64,000 nucleotides of DNA from Caulobacter sp. BP25 (GCF_002737755.1 NZ_PEGH01000004.1:124001-188000); one strand, 5' to 3'; positions 28,929 to 37,952 are shown, numbered from the stretch's first letter. Notes: generated from the sequence alone by a model not told the origin. A program made the numbers and translations.

Positions 28929-30626
28929 TTAAGCCATCAACGCCCGGGCGGCCGCCCTCGCCGCCTCGGTCACCTCGGCGCCCGACAGCATGCGGGCGAT
29001 CTCTTCCTCGCGCTGGGCGGGGGTCAACGGCTCGACCTTGGTGCGGGTCGAGGTTTCGTCCCCGGATTTGGAGATCCACCAGTGCGCGTCAGCGCGCGCG
29101 GCGACCTGGGCTGAGTGGGTGACGACCAGCACCTGAGCGTTCTGGGCCAGGCGCTTGAGGCGCAGGCCCACCGCGTCGGCCACGGCCCCGCCAACGCCCT
29201 GGTCGACCTCATCGAAGATCATCAGAGGCTGCGGACCGCCGCCGCGTCCGGCCAGGGCGGCCTTCAGCGCCAGGGCGAAGCGCGCCAGCTCGCCGCCCGA
29301 CGCGATGGCCTCCATCGGCCCGAACGGCGCGCCGGGATTGGTCGAGATCTCGAAGGCGACGCGGTCGATGCCGGTCGGACCGGCGCGATCTTCCGACAGC
29401 GGCTCCAGCGCCACGCGGAACCTGGCCTTCTCCAGCTTCAGCGGCGCCAGTTCCGCCTCGACCGCCACGGCCAGGGCGTCGCCCGCAGCGCGGCGCTCGG
29501 CCGACAGGGCCTCGGCGGCGTAGAGATAGGCCTCGCGGGCCTCGGCGGCGTCGCTGTCAGCAGCCTTCAGGGCGTCCTCGGACGTCTCGATCGCCTGCAA
29601 GCGGGCGGCGAACTCGGCGCGCGTGGCCGGGAGGTCCTCGACGAGGACGTTCAGCTTGCGGGCCATGCCACGCAGAGCGAACAGGCGCTCCTCGGCCTTT
29701 TCCAGCCGGTCGGGTTCGAACTCGAAGGACTCGGCGACGGCGTCGATAGCGGCGCTGGCCTCCTGGGCCTCGACGATGGCGCGATCGACAGCCTCACAGG
29801 CGGCCGAAAGCCGGGTCATGGCGCCCCCGTCGGCCGGCGCGCCAGCCTGCAGCGCGCGGTCACGGGCCCGCTCCAGGGCGCGATAGGCCTGGGCCAGCTT
29901 GCCCGACAAGCTGTCGCCGCCCAGCGCGTCCTGGGCCGCGGCGATGTCGGTGATGGCCTTTTCCGCCGAGCTGAGCAGCGCCCGCTCCTCGGCCAAGGCT
30001 GTCTCCTCACCCTCACGCGGGTCGAGGCGATCCAGTTCGGACAGGCGGAGCGTCAGTTCCTCGGTCTCGGCGGCGGCGCGGCCGGCGAGATCGCGCAGGG
30101 CGTCGGCCTTCTCACGCGCGGCGCGCCAAGCGCTCCAGGCCGAGGCGACGGCCGAAACCGACACGCCGCCAAAGGCGTCCAGCAGGCTGCGATGGGTCTT
30201 GGGATCCAGCAGGCCGACCGTTTCGTGCTGGCCGTGCACTTCCAGCAGCAGGCCGCCCAGGTCCTTGAGTACGCCGACGCTGGTGGCCTGGTCGTTGACG
30301 AAGGCTCGGCTGCGGCCGTCGGGGGACAACTGGCGGCGCAGGACAAGGTCCTCATCGCGGACGTAGTCGAGACCCTTGTCGTCGAGATAGGCGAAGGCTG
30401 GATGATCGGCCGGCAGGGCGAAGATCGCGGTGGACGAGGCGTGGCCAGCGGCCCCTCGCCTAACGAGGCCCGCGTCGGCGCGCGCGCCCGTCGCCAGGCC
30501 CAGGGCGTCGAGAATGATCGACTTGCCGGCGCCGGTTTCACCCGTGAGCGCGGTCAGGCCCTCGCCGATGGCGAGGTCCAGGCTCTCGATGAGCACGACG
30601 TCACGGATGGAAAGGCCGATCAGCAT
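28929..30626 (-). CDS. recN: DNA repair protein RecN
   Basis: SMC-like ATPase for double-strand-break repair. The 565-residue protein has the N-terminal Walker A GETGAGKSIILDALG around residue 31, a long helical central region with heptad-like Glu/Ala/Leu/Arg content, and the C-terminal ABC signature block (IASGGELARFALALKAAL) with Walker B MIFDEVDQGVGG. Length matches E. coli RecN (553). ATG 30626 starts MLIGLSIRDVVLIESL, the normal family start; an in-frame TTG at 30668 is less likely. Confidence 0.95.
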   Translation of the reverse strand: MLIGLSIRDVVLIESLDLAIGEGLTALTGETGAGKSIILDALGLATGARADAGLVRRGAAGHASSTAIFALPADHPAFAYLDDKGLDYVRDEDLVLRRQLSPDGRSRAFVNDQATSVGVLKDLGGLLLEVHGQHETVGLLDPKTHRSLLDAFGGVSVSAVASAWSAWRAAREKADALRDLAGRAAAETEELTLRLSELDRLDPREGEETALAEERALLSSAEKAITDIAAAQDALGGDSLSGKLAQAYRALERARDRALQAGAPADGGAMTRLSAACEAVDRAIVEAQEASAAIDAVAESFEFEPDRLEKAEERLFALRGMARKLNVLVEDLPATRAEFAARLQAIETSEDALKAADSDAAEAREAYLYAAEALSAERRAAGDALAVAVEAELAPLKLEKARFRVALEPLSEDRAGPTGIDRVAFEISTNPGAPFGPMEAIASGGELARFALALKAALAGRGGGPQPLMIFDEVDQGVGGAVADAVGLRLKRLAQNAQVLVVTHSAQVAARADAHWWISKSGDETSTRTKVEPLTPAQREEEIARMLSGAEVTEAARAAARALMA

Positions 30627-30727
30627 GGGCGCAGGATCGCCGGGAATCACAGTTTTTGAAAGCGCCAAGGTAGAACGAAACAGGATCGAGGCCCGATCCC
30701 GTCGCCGTTACATGCCCAACACGCCCA

Positions 30728-31654
30728 TCAAGCCGCCCTTCTTGGACTTCTTCTCGCCGGGGGGGCCAGGGTCGTGTCCTTGTCCTTGGACAGGATGCGC
30801 TCTAGCGCGTTGCGCTTAGCGCCGGCCTTCAGCGGCTCGACAGCGGGTCTCAGGCCGTTGTCATTGAGCAACTTGTAGGCGTCGGCGTACCAACGCTCGC
30901 CCGGAAAGTTGTAGCCCAGCACCGCGCCATTGCGCTTGGCCTCATCGAGCAGGCCCAGGGTCATGTAGGCCTCGACCAGGCGGTAGAGCGCCTCGGGCGT
31001 GTGCGACGTGGTCTGGTGCCGTTCGATGACCGCCTTGAAACGACCGATCGCGGCCAGTGTCTGGCCGTTCTTCAGGTAGTAGCGACCAATGGCCATTTCC
31101 TTGCCGGCCAACTGGTCGTTGACCATGTCGATCTTCAGGCGGGCGTCCGTCGCGTACTCGCTGTTGGGATAGCGCTGGACGACGTCGCGCAGGGCTGCGA
31201 GCGCCTGTTCGGTGGCGGCCTGATCGCGGTTCACGTCGACGATCTGCTCGAAGTAGCAGACGGCCTTCAGATAGTAGGCGTAGCTGGCCGACGGGTTGCC
31301 CGGGTACAGCGAGATGAACCGGTCGGCGTCGCCGATGGCGTCATTATAGTTGTTGCCCATGTAGTGGGCGTAGCCCGTCATCAGGATCGAGCGGCGCGAC
31401 CATTCCGAATAGGGGTGCTGGCGCTCGACCTCGCGGAAATAGTCGACAGCCTCGTTCCACGCACCGCGATCCAGCCGATTGGCGCCGGTCGCATAAAGCA
31501 GTTCGACGGGGCGCTCTTCGTAGGCCAGGGTCGGCTTCTTGGCTTTGCCGGCGCAGCCCGCCACCGACACGGCGACGAGAACAGCGGCGATAGTGACGGC
31601 CGAACGTCCCGAGAAATTACGAAGCACGGAGTCTCTCACCCTCGAAGCAAACAT
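30728..31654 (-). CDS. bamD: Outer-membrane assembly lipoprotein BamD (C-terminus probably frameshifted)
   Basis: Component of the BAM complex that inserts beta-barrel proteins in the outer membrane. The 308-residue product has a lipoprotein signal (AAVLVAVSVAGC) and tetratricopeptide repeats from about residue 50 (YATGANRLDRGAWNEAVDYF). The predicted end, APPARRSPRRAA, is suspicious. If the 7-G run at 30759-30765 (plus strand) had one more G, the protein would continue GEKKSKKGGLMGVLGM to a TAA at 30708. That tail looks far more natural, so one base is probably missing. Same cluster as lpxC, recN and ligA. Confidence 0.92.
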   Translation of the reverse strand: MFASRVRDSVLRNFSGRSAVTIAAVLVAVSVAGCAGKAKKPTLAYEERPVELLYATGANRLDRGAWNEAVDYFREVERQHPYSEWSRRSILMTGYAHYMGNNYNDAIGDADRFISLYPGNPSASYAYYLKAVCYFEQIVDVNRDQAATEQALAALRDVVQRYPNSEYATDARLKIDMVNDQLAGKEMAIGRYYLKNGQTLAAIGRFKAVIERHQTTSHTPEALYRLVEAYMTLGLLDEAKRNGAVLGYNFPGERWYADAYKLLNDNGLRPAVEPLKAGAKRNALERILSKDKDTTLAPPARRSPRRAA

Positions 31655-31738
31655 GCGCCCCTGCGCCGTGCAAGGCTTCTACACCACGCCACGGAAGGCG
31701 CAAATGCGAAGGCCGAGCCTCGACTTGAGGAGTCGCTC

Positions 31739-32635
31739 TTAAACCGCTTCAGCCAGTTCCGACGCGAGGGCGCGCAGGCGCCAAGCGCGCGGCTGGGACA
31801 GCAACGCCCGAACCACGGCGTTATTGAGGCCATGACCGGCCAGAACGCCTTCGAAGCGGCCGAGGATCGGCTTACCCAGCACATAAAGATCGCCGATGGC
31901 GTCCAACGCCTTGTGGCGAACGAACTCGTCCTTGCGGCGCAGGCCTTCGGGATTGAGCACGCGGTCACCGTCGATCACGACGGCGTTTTCCATCGAGCCA
32001 CCGCGAGCCAGGCCCATCGCGCGCAGGGCTTCGACGTCCCGCAGGAAGCCGAAGGTGCGGCAGTTGGACAGCTCCGCACGGAACGATTCTTCGTCGATGG
32101 CCAAGTCGACGACCTGGCAACCAATGGCCTTGCTGCCGAAGGCGATCTCGAAGGCGACTTCGAATCGGTCGGCCGGCAGAAGCGCGGCGCGCTTGTCGCC
32201 GTCTTCGACCGTGATCGGCGACAGGATCTCGATGTACTGGCGGACAGCTTCCTGCTTGCGGCGGCCGGCGCGGTCCAGAATCTGGACGAAGGGCTCGGAC
32301 GAGCCGTCCATGATCGGCACTTCCGGGCCGTCCAGCTCGACGACGCAGTTGTCGATCGACAGGGCAGCGAGAGCCGCCATCAGGTGCTCGATGGTCGAGA
32401 CGCGAACGTCGGCGCCGTTGCCGATCACCGTGCCCAGTTGCGTCTGGCACACCGCCTCGGCGGTGACGGGAACGCGATTGTCCCGGTCATGCACGTCGGT
32501 CCGCACGAAGACGATCCCCGCTTCGGGAGCCGCCGGACGCACCACGACGCGAACGTGCGCGCCGGTATGCAGGCCAATCCCCGCGAAGATCACCGGTCCT
32601 GCGACCGTGTGCTGAAAATAACCCGAAGCCGACAC
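31739..32635 (-). CDS. lpxC: UDP-3-O-acyl-N-acetylglucosamine deacetylase
   Basis: Zinc deacetylase for the committed step of lipid A synthesis, in the cytoplasm. The 298-residue protein has the LpxC zinc residues: His84 in STIEHLMAAL, plus the late HKALDAIGDLYVLG (zinc Asp; His near the start of the block) and the catalytic His in AGHGLNNAVV. GIGLHTGAHV near residue 19 is also typical. In many alphaproteobacteria lpxC follows ftsZ at the end of the dcw cluster; here nothing of ftsZ is upstream, and an S9 peptidase is divergent instead. Confidence 0.97.
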   Translation of the reverse strand: MSASGYFQHTVAGPVIFAGIGLHTGAHVRVVVRPAAPEAGIVFVRTDVHDRDNRVPVTAEAVCQTQLGTVIGNGADVRVSTIEHLMAALAALSIDNCVVELDGPEVPIMDGSSEPFVQILDRAGRRKQEAVRQYIEILSPITVEDGDKRAALLPADRFEVAFEIAFGSKAIGCQVVDLAIDEESFRAELSNCRTFGFLRDVEALRAMGLARGGSMENAVVIDGDRVLNPEGLRRKDEFVRHKALDAIGDLYVLGKPILGRFEGVLAGHGLNNAVVRALLSQPRAWRLRALASELAEAV

Positions 32636-32921
32636 TAGAGACCCTTACTGCTAGACGGACAGGCCTAGACCCGCCGTTTTCGCCCCGAGTTAGCATGTAG
32701 GAGTGATGCTGCGTCGCGGCAAAGCAAGTCCTGTTTCGGATTGTTACGCCCTAAGGCTATGACTTTGTTTCACTTTTATTACGGGCGCGCGCACAGAGAA
32801 ACAGAACATCGGTCGATGATCCGCACGCGGTGAAGTCTTGAAGTCACGCTCTAGCGGCGGGCGAAAAGCGGGACTAGGCTCCGCCGCCAAAGGCATAACC
32901 GCTTCCGGGATTTTCGGTTTC
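32636..32921. promoter_or_regulatory. Divergent promoter region between lpxC and the S9 peptidase
   Basis: This 286-base gap has AT-rich stretches near 32735-32790 (for example GACTTTGTTTCACTTTTATTA) that contrast with the flanking coding DNA and probably hold the divergent promoters. No convincing small gene was found; the open frame on the minus strand at 32744-32968 overlaps the peptidase signal sequence and is a shadow. Confidence 0.4.
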
Positions 32922-35018
32922 ATGATCAAGAGCTTGCGTTTCGCCGCCTCCGCCGCTGCGCTGTCCATGGCCTTGGTCGGAACTGCCCACGCCCAGACCC
33001 CGCCATCAAAGCCTCAAGTCTTCACGGCCAAGGACATGGCGAGCCTGGATCGCCTGAGCGACCCGCGTGTCTCGCCCGACGGCCGTTACGTTCTCTATTC
33101 GGTGCGGACCATGGACTACCCGGCCAATAAGGCCTCGATGTCCCTGTGGATCGCCGACCTGAAGGCCAAGATCGCGCCGCGCCGTCTGAAGGTTTCGGAT
33201 GGCGGCGCCAGCGGCGGACGCTGGAGCGCCGACGGCAAGTCGATCTACTTCGTGTCGGGCCGCTCGGGCGGAACCGATCAGGTCTTCAAGACCGACGTCA
33301 CGGGCGAGACCGCAACGCAGGTCACCGCGACGCCGTTCGACGTCCAGGCCTATAGGGTCGCTTCGGATGGCAAAACGATCGTCGTGGCCCTGGCCGTGTT
33401 CCCCGACTGCGCCGACTTCGCCTGCACCGAGGCGCGTCTGGCCGCCAAGACCGCGACCAAGGCCACCGGCGTCGTCTATGATCGCCTGTTCGTCCGCCAT
33501 TGGGACACCTGGGCGGACGGCACGCGCAACCATCTGTTCGCCTACGCCTTGGACACCGTCGGCGTAGCGACCGGGCAGCCGATCAACCTGATGAAGGGCT
33601 TCGACGGCGACAGCCCCACCAAGCCCTTCGGCGGCGACGAGGACTTCACGATCACGCCCGACGGCAAGACGGTCGCCTTCTCCGCCAAGGTCGCCGGCAA
33701 GGACGAGGCCTGGACCACAAACTTCGACGTCTGGAGCGCGCCGCTGGACGGTTCCGAGCGCCTCCAGAACCTCACCGCCGGCAACAAGGCCTGGGACGCA
33801 GCGCCGGTGTTCTCGCCTGACGGCAAGTTCGCCGCGTACCGCGCCATGAAGCGCCCAGGCTTCGAGGCCGACCGCTTCGGCGTCGTCATTCGCGACATGG
33901 CCACGAGCCAAGAGCGTGAACTGGCGCCGACCTGGGACCGCTCGGCCGACGCGATCGCCTGGAGCCGCGATGGCAAGACGATCTACGCCACCGCCCTCGA
34001 CGTCGGCCAAGGCAAGCTGTTCGCGATCGACGTCAAGACCGGCAAGGTCACGGCCCTGACCGGCGAGGGCCACGTCAGCGCCTTCGACGTTGGCCCCAGC
34101 GGCCTCGTCTACGCCTCCGACTCGCTGAAGAGCCCTTCCGAGCTGTTCGTTCTGCCGGCGAAGGGCCCGGCGACGAAGGTGGCCAGCGTATCCAGTGACG
34201 CCTTGAAGACCGTCGCCTGGGGCGAACCCGAGCAGTTCAGCTTCAAGGGCTGGAACGACGAGACGGTCCACGGCTTCCTCGTGAAACCCGCCAATTTCGA
34301 CCCCGCCAAGAAGTACCCCGTGGCCTTCCTGATCCACGGCGGGCCGCAGGGCTCGTTCAGCAACGCCTGGTCCTATCGCTGGAACCCGCAGGTCTACGCC
34401 AACGCCGGCTACGCCGTGGTGATGATCGACTTCCACGGCTCGACTGGATATGGCCAGGCCTTCACCGACTCGATCAGCCAGCACTGGGGCGACCGCCCGC
34501 TGGAAGATCTGCAGAAGGGCTGGGCTTTCACGACCCAGAAGTACGCCTTCCTGGACGCCGACCGCGCCTGCGCTCTGGGCGCCTCATACGGCGGCTACAT
34601 GATCAACTGGATCGCCGGGAAGTGGAATGCGCCCTGGAAGTGCCTGGTCAATCACGACGGGATTTTCGACACCCGCGCCATGGGCTACTCGACCGAAGAG
34701 CTGTGGTTCACCGAGTGGGAGAACGGCGGCACGCCCTGGAGCCCGGGCACGACCTACGAGACCTTCAATCCCGCCCTTCACGTGGACAAGTGGGTCAAGC
34801 CGCAACTGGTGATCCAGGGCCAGCTCGACTACCGCGTCCCGGTCGAACAGGGCCTGGCGACCTTCACGGCCCTGCAGCGCAAGGGCGTGCCCAGCAAGCT
34901 GCTGTATTTCCCCAACGAAAACCACTGGGTACTGAAGGCCCAGAACTCGGTCCAGTGGCACAAGGAAGTGCTGGACTGGCTGGACCAGTGGACGGGGAAC
35001 ACGCGGCCGGGGAAGTGA
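32922..35018 (+). CDS. S9-family (prolyl oligopeptidase/DPP-like) exported peptidase
   Basis: A 698-residue serine peptidase with a signal peptide (MIKSLRFAASAAALSMAL, cleavage at AHA-QT), so it is likely periplasmic. An N-terminal WD40-like/beta-propeller part (repeats such as DPRVSPDGRYVLYS, SPDGKFAAYR and SRDGKTIYA) gates the C-terminal alpha/beta-hydrolase. That domain has HGGPQGSF (oxyanion side), nucleophile GASYGGYM, the Asp region LDYRVPVEQG and the catalytic His in NENHWV. ATG 32922 is chosen because it begins the signal peptide. Divergent from lpxC. Confidence 0.92.
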   Translation: MIKSLRFAASAAALSMALVGTAHAQTPPSKPQVFTAKDMASLDRLSDPRVSPDGRYVLYSVRTMDYPANKASMSLWIADLKAKIAPRRLKVSDGGASGGRWSADGKSIYFVSGRSGGTDQVFKTDVTGETATQVTATPFDVQAYRVASDGKTIVVALAVFPDCADFACTEARLAAKTATKATGVVYDRLFVRHWDTWADGTRNHLFAYALDTVGVATGQPINLMKGFDGDSPTKPFGGDEDFTITPDGKTVAFSAKVAGKDEAWTTNFDVWSAPLDGSERLQNLTAGNKAWDAAPVFSPDGKFAAYRAMKRPGFEADRFGVVIRDMATSQERELAPTWDRSADAIAWSRDGKTIYATALDVGQGKLFAIDVKTGKVTALTGEGHVSAFDVGPSGLVYASDSLKSPSELFVLPAKGPATKVASVSSDALKTVAWGEPEQFSFKGWNDETVHGFLVKPANFDPAKKYPVAFLIHGGPQGSFSNAWSYRWNPQVYANAGYAVVMIDFHGSTGYGQAFTDSISQHWGDRPLEDLQKGWAFTTQKYAFLDADRACALGASYGGYMINWIAGKWNAPWKCLVNHDGIFDTRAMGYSTEELWFTEWENGGTPWSPGTTYETFNPALHVDKWVKPQLVIQGQLDYRVPVEQGLATFTALQRKGVPSKLLYFPNENHWVLKAQNSVQWHKEVLDWLDQWTGNTRPGK

Positions 35019-35027
35019 TCGCCTCTT

Positions 35028-35152
35028 AGCGCCCCCTCCACCGCTTCGCGGTCCCCCTCCACCGTTCCACGGGGGAGGATGACGCCTCCTCCTCACCCGC
35101 ATCGCGGGGGAGGTGGCGCGCTGCGGATACGCAGCGCGACGGAGGGGGCGCT
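35028..35152. repeat. Large nested inverted repeat between convergent genes
   Basis: Outer arms AGCGCCCCCTCC (35028-35039) and GGAGGGGGCGCT (35141-35152) enclose further hairpins, including GCGCTGCG-GATA-CGCAGCGC and CACCGCTTCGCGGT. The right arm touches the stop codon of the convergent gene at 35151. It has the same plan as the repeats at 14515 and 25645 and probably terminates transcription on both sides. Confidence 0.8.
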
Positions 35153-35864
35153 ACAGCCGCCCCGTCGCCACAGCGAAGGTCAGCCGCGCCTTCTTCTCGA
35201 GCTCGCCCATCTCGCGGCCCGACACATAGGCGCGCGCCAGGGCGGCCGGCGCCACGGCGGGGAACGCCGCCACCGAGAGTCCCCTCACCTCGCCGCGCGC
35301 CGCCTTCAGCTGCGCCTCGACCCGCTGCTTCACCTGGTCTTGCGTCCAATCCTCAGGCAGACGCGAGCGCCCCGCCGACTTCAGCCGCCAAAGCCCCGCC
35401 AGGCCCCAAGCTCTCGCCGCGCCCTTCACGGCGTGCGGGTCGGCGTTCGCATCAAGCCGCCGCGCAGCCAGCACCGCCAGCGCCCCGGCGGTGCCGTCGA
35501 CATAGGCCATCACCGCCGCCTCGTCCTTCAGCGGGCCTTCATCCAGGTCGGTAAAGCGGGCGTCGGCCAAGGCGGCCAGGGCGTTCGGATCGAAGTCCGA
35601 CGCGGCCAGGACCTCGACATTGGGATGCTTGCGCGGCGTCTTGCCGGCCGCGATCTCTTCCATGGCCTCGCGCCACCAGGTGATGCGAATCTCGCCCATC
35701 AGGGCGTTGGAGACGCCGCCGGCGACGCGGGCCAGCTCGTAGTTCAGGCCATACAGCGCGATCACGTCGGCGCGCGCGGCGGGGTCTGCGATGAAGCGGG
35801 TCGTCAGCCAGCGGTCCGGATCGACGCGGCGGACGAGGTCGTCGAGGGTTTCAGTGTCGGCCAT
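35151..35864 (-). CDS. NDUFAF6-like / squalene-phytoene synthase-fold protein
   Basis: A 237-residue protein of the phytoene/squalene synthase superfamily. The block YGLNYELARVAGGVSNALMG followed by EIRITWWREAMEE matches the group containing the mitochondrial complex I assembly factor NDUFAF6. The Asp-rich motifs (DxxxD) of the true prenyl synthases are missing, so isoprenoid chemistry is unlikely. ATG 35864 gives the family N-terminus. Its position beside yajC-secD-secF is common in alphaproteobacteria. Function inferred: assembly factor rather than carotenoid enzyme. Confidence 0.75.
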   Translation of the reverse strand: MADTETLDDLVRRVDPDRWLTTRFIADPAARADVIALYGLNYELARVAGGVSNALMGEIRITWWREAMEEIAAGKTPRKHPNVEVLAASDFDPNALAALADARFTDLDEGPLKDEAAVMAYVDGTAGALAVLAARRLDANADPHAVKGAARAWGLAGLWRLKSAGRSRLPEDWTQDQVKQRVEAQLKAARGEVRGLSVAAFPAVAPAALARAYVSGREMGELEKKARLTFAVATGRL

Positions 35865-35872
35865 GAGCTCAA

Positions 35873-35903
35873 AAAGAAAGGGCCCGTCGAGATGACGGGC
35901 CCT
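35873..35903 (-). terminator. Rho-independent terminator
   Basis: The minus-strand transcript reads GGGCCCGTC, a short loop, GACGGGCCC and then TTTCTTTTT: a nine-base GC stem followed by a T-run. It sits just after the PuuD-like gene (stop 35930) and before the NDUFAF6-like gene (start 35864). It therefore insulates the two even though they point the same way. Confidence 0.85.
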
Positions 35904-35929
35904 CCCCTTACACGATTTGTGGTGTGTGT

Positions 35930-36544
35930 TTAGCCAAACAGCGTCTGGTTCATCGCCATGGTCGCCAGCATCGGGATGCTGAGCAGGGTGTTGGTGCGCG
36001 AGAACAGCATGGCGGTCTTGGCCGCCTTGGCTTTGGCGTCCGCGTCGGCCTCGACGATGCCCAGCGCGATCTTCTGGTTCGGCCAGATGAAGACCCAAAC
36101 GTTGAAGAACATCACCGTGGCCAGCCACATGCCGGTGCCGATGAAGGTAAAGCCCATGTCCGCGCCGGGCGTGTAGCCGCCGGCCAGGCCCAGGGTGAAG
36201 GCTTCCAGCAGATAGCCGCGGCTATAGGCCAGGACGACGCCCATGACCCAGGTCGCCAGGGCGGCCCAGCGGAACCAGAACAAAGCCTCGGGCGCGATGT
36301 ACTTGCTGACCGCCGGCTTCAGCTCGGCCGGGATCTGCGGCATCATCCGGATCTGCACGAAGTTGAAGTAGTACAGCAGCCCGATCCACAGGATGCCGAA
36401 CAGCACGTGCAGCCAGCGGAAGATGGCCTGGAAATAGGCCTCGCCATAGCCCTGCGGGCTGTGGCCGTAACCAATGACAATGACCAGCGCCAGCACGAAG
36501 CTGACGATGATTGTGTTGCGGAAGTTGGAAAGCAGTCCAGACAT
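35930..36544 (-). CDS. Urate-hydroxylase PuuD-type membrane domain protein
   Basis: A 204-residue integral membrane protein with about five or six helices. RWLHVLFGILWIGLLYYFN followed by FVQ matches the N-terminal membrane domain (Urate_ox_N) of PuuD, where conserved His residues suggest haem binding. Full-length PuuD (about 400 residues) also carries a cytochrome c domain with CxxCH; none is present here. ATG 36544 has a strong GAGGGGG seven bases upstream. Function may differ from urate oxidation; no purine genes lie nearby. Confidence 0.75.
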   Translation of the reverse strand: MSGLLSNFRNTIIVSFVLALVIVIGYGHSPQGYGEAYFQAIFRWLHVLFGILWIGLLYYFNFVQIRMMPQIPAELKPAVSKYIAPEALFWFRWAALATWVMGVVLAYSRGYLLEAFTLGLAGGYTPGADMGFTFIGTGMWLATVMFFNVWVFIWPNQKIALGIVEADADAKAKAAKTAMLFSRTNTLLSIPMLATMAMNQTLFG

Positions 36545-36633
36545 CGGTTTCCCCCTCGGATCCCTTTTGCTTGGAGGGACCATAGGGGTGTTTTGGGAGT
36601 CGGGCAAAGCCGGAGACCGGCGCTCTGGGAAAC

Positions 36634-36987
36634 TCAGACCGCGATCAGGGCCGCCGCCAGCCGCCGGCCCTCGCTGGCCAGCACATTATAGGTTCGCGCG
36701 GCGGCCTCGGTGCTCATGAACTCGAGACCGATGCCGGCCGCCTTCAGGGCGTCACGGACGGGACGCGGCGGCAAGGCGTTCGCAAGACCAACGCCCAAAA
36801 GCACGAACTCCACCGCCCCGCCGGCGGCGAAGACCTCGGCGAACGACTCGGGGGTCAGGTCAGCCAGGGCCCCGACGGCCCAGTCGCGCGGCTGGTCGTC
36901 CAGGACCAGCAGCGAGCCGGGACGCCAGACGCCGGAGACTCGAAAGCCCCCGCCGCCCCAGGCGTCGATAGACGGCGGCTGGCGCAT
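36634..36987 (-). CDS. Mth938-like (DUF498) domain protein
   Basis: A 117-residue protein of the Mth938/NDUFAF3-like family. It starts MRQPPSIDAWGGGGFRVSG, has GSLLVLDDQPRDW in the middle and FVLLGVGLANALPPRPVRDAL, the typical G-x-G strand-turn, near residue 75. It begins one base inside the secF stop (TGATG overlap), so it is the last gene of yajC-secD-secF. Mitochondrial members (NDUFAF3) assist complex I assembly; the bacterial role is not established. Confidence 0.88.
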   Translation of the reverse strand: MRQPPSIDAWGGGGFRVSGVWRPGSLLVLDDQPRDWAVGALADLTPESFAEVFAAGGAVEFVLLGVGLANALPPRPVRDALKAAGIGLEFMSTEAAARTYNVLASEGRRLAAALIAV

Positions 36988-37940
36988 CAGGGCTGCGAGG
37001 CCGCGCCGAACTTGACCGGCGAAGCGTCGTCGTCGCCGCGCTTGACGCCCCACAGCAGGATGATCGGCGCGCCGACATAGATCGACGAATAGGTGCCGAC
37101 CGCGATGCCGAAGATCATGACGACTGAGAAGCCAAACAGCGCCTCGCCGCCGAAGACCGCCAAACCCGTCAAGGCCATGATCGCCGTGACGCCGGTGATG
37201 ATCGTGCGCGAGACAATCTCGTTGATCGACAGGTCGATCACGTCCTTCAGAGGCATCTTCTTGTACTTGCGCAGGTTCTCGCGCAGGCGGTCGAACACGA
37301 CGACGGTGTCGTTCATTGAATAGCCGATCACCGTCAGCAGCGCGGCCACGGTGTTGAGGCTGAACTCGATCTTGAACAGCACGATGAAGCCGAAGGTCAG
37401 GATCAGGTCGTGCAAAAGGCCTGCGACGGCGCCCAGGCCAAACTGCGGCTCGAAGCGGAACCAGATGTAGAGAAACATCAGGCCCACAGCGAGCGCCAGG
37501 GCGATGATGCCGCTGCGGAACAACTCGCCCGAAATCTTGGGGCCGACCGCCGAAGGGTTGATGAACTGCACGGGGTCGCCCAGGGACTGCTTCAGGGCGT
37601 TCTTGACGTTCGTCAGGGTGACGCCAGGGTCGCCGCCGGCAGGCGTCTGGAACCGCACAAGGGCGCGATCAGGGCCGCCGAAGGCTTGCACCTGCACATC
37701 ACCCAGACCTTGAGCTTCGAGCGTAGTGCGAACCTTGGCCAGATCGACCGCGCGCGGGGCGGTCGAGACTTCCATGACGGAGCCGCCCTTGAAGTCGATG
37801 CCGAGGTTCAGCCCAGGCTTGAACACGCCGATCAGCGAAGCGACCACCAGGGTAGCGCTGATCACCGCCATGACGCGGGCGAACTTGACGAAGGTGAGGT
37901 TGGTCTTCTGCGGGAGCAGCTTGATTAGGGGCCAGGCCAT
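36987..37940 (-). CDS. secF: Protein-export membrane protein SecF
   Basis: RND-type partner of SecD that uses proton motive force to pull exported proteins off SecYEG. The 317-residue protein has six membrane helices, the periplasmic entry block GLNLGIDFKGGSVMEV, and the conserved VIGYSMNDTVVVFDRLREN. ATG 37940 is preferred; an in-frame GTG at 37952 right after the secD stop is possible. Overlaps the Mth938-like gene by one base. Confidence 0.96.
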   Translation of the reverse strand: MAWPLIKLLPQKTNLTFVKFARVMAVISATLVVASLIGVFKPGLNLGIDFKGGSVMEVSTAPRAVDLAKVRTTLEAQGLGDVQVQAFGGPDRALVRFQTPAGGDPGVTLTNVKNALKQSLGDPVQFINPSAVGPKISGELFRSGIIALALAVGLMFLYIWFRFEPQFGLGAVAGLLHDLILTFGFIVLFKIEFSLNTVAALLTVIGYSMNDTVVVFDRLRENLRKYKKMPLKDVIDLSINEIVSRTIITGVTAIMALTGLAVFGGEALFGFSVVMIFGIAVGTYSSIYVGAPIILLWGVKRGDDDASPVKFGAASQP

Positions 37941-37952
37941 AGGTGCGCTCAC

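Noticed and set aside
29715-29745. tRNA-like T-loop sequence GGTTCGAACTC
   Set aside because: Lies within the recN coding sequence with no acceptor stem or anticodon arm around it.
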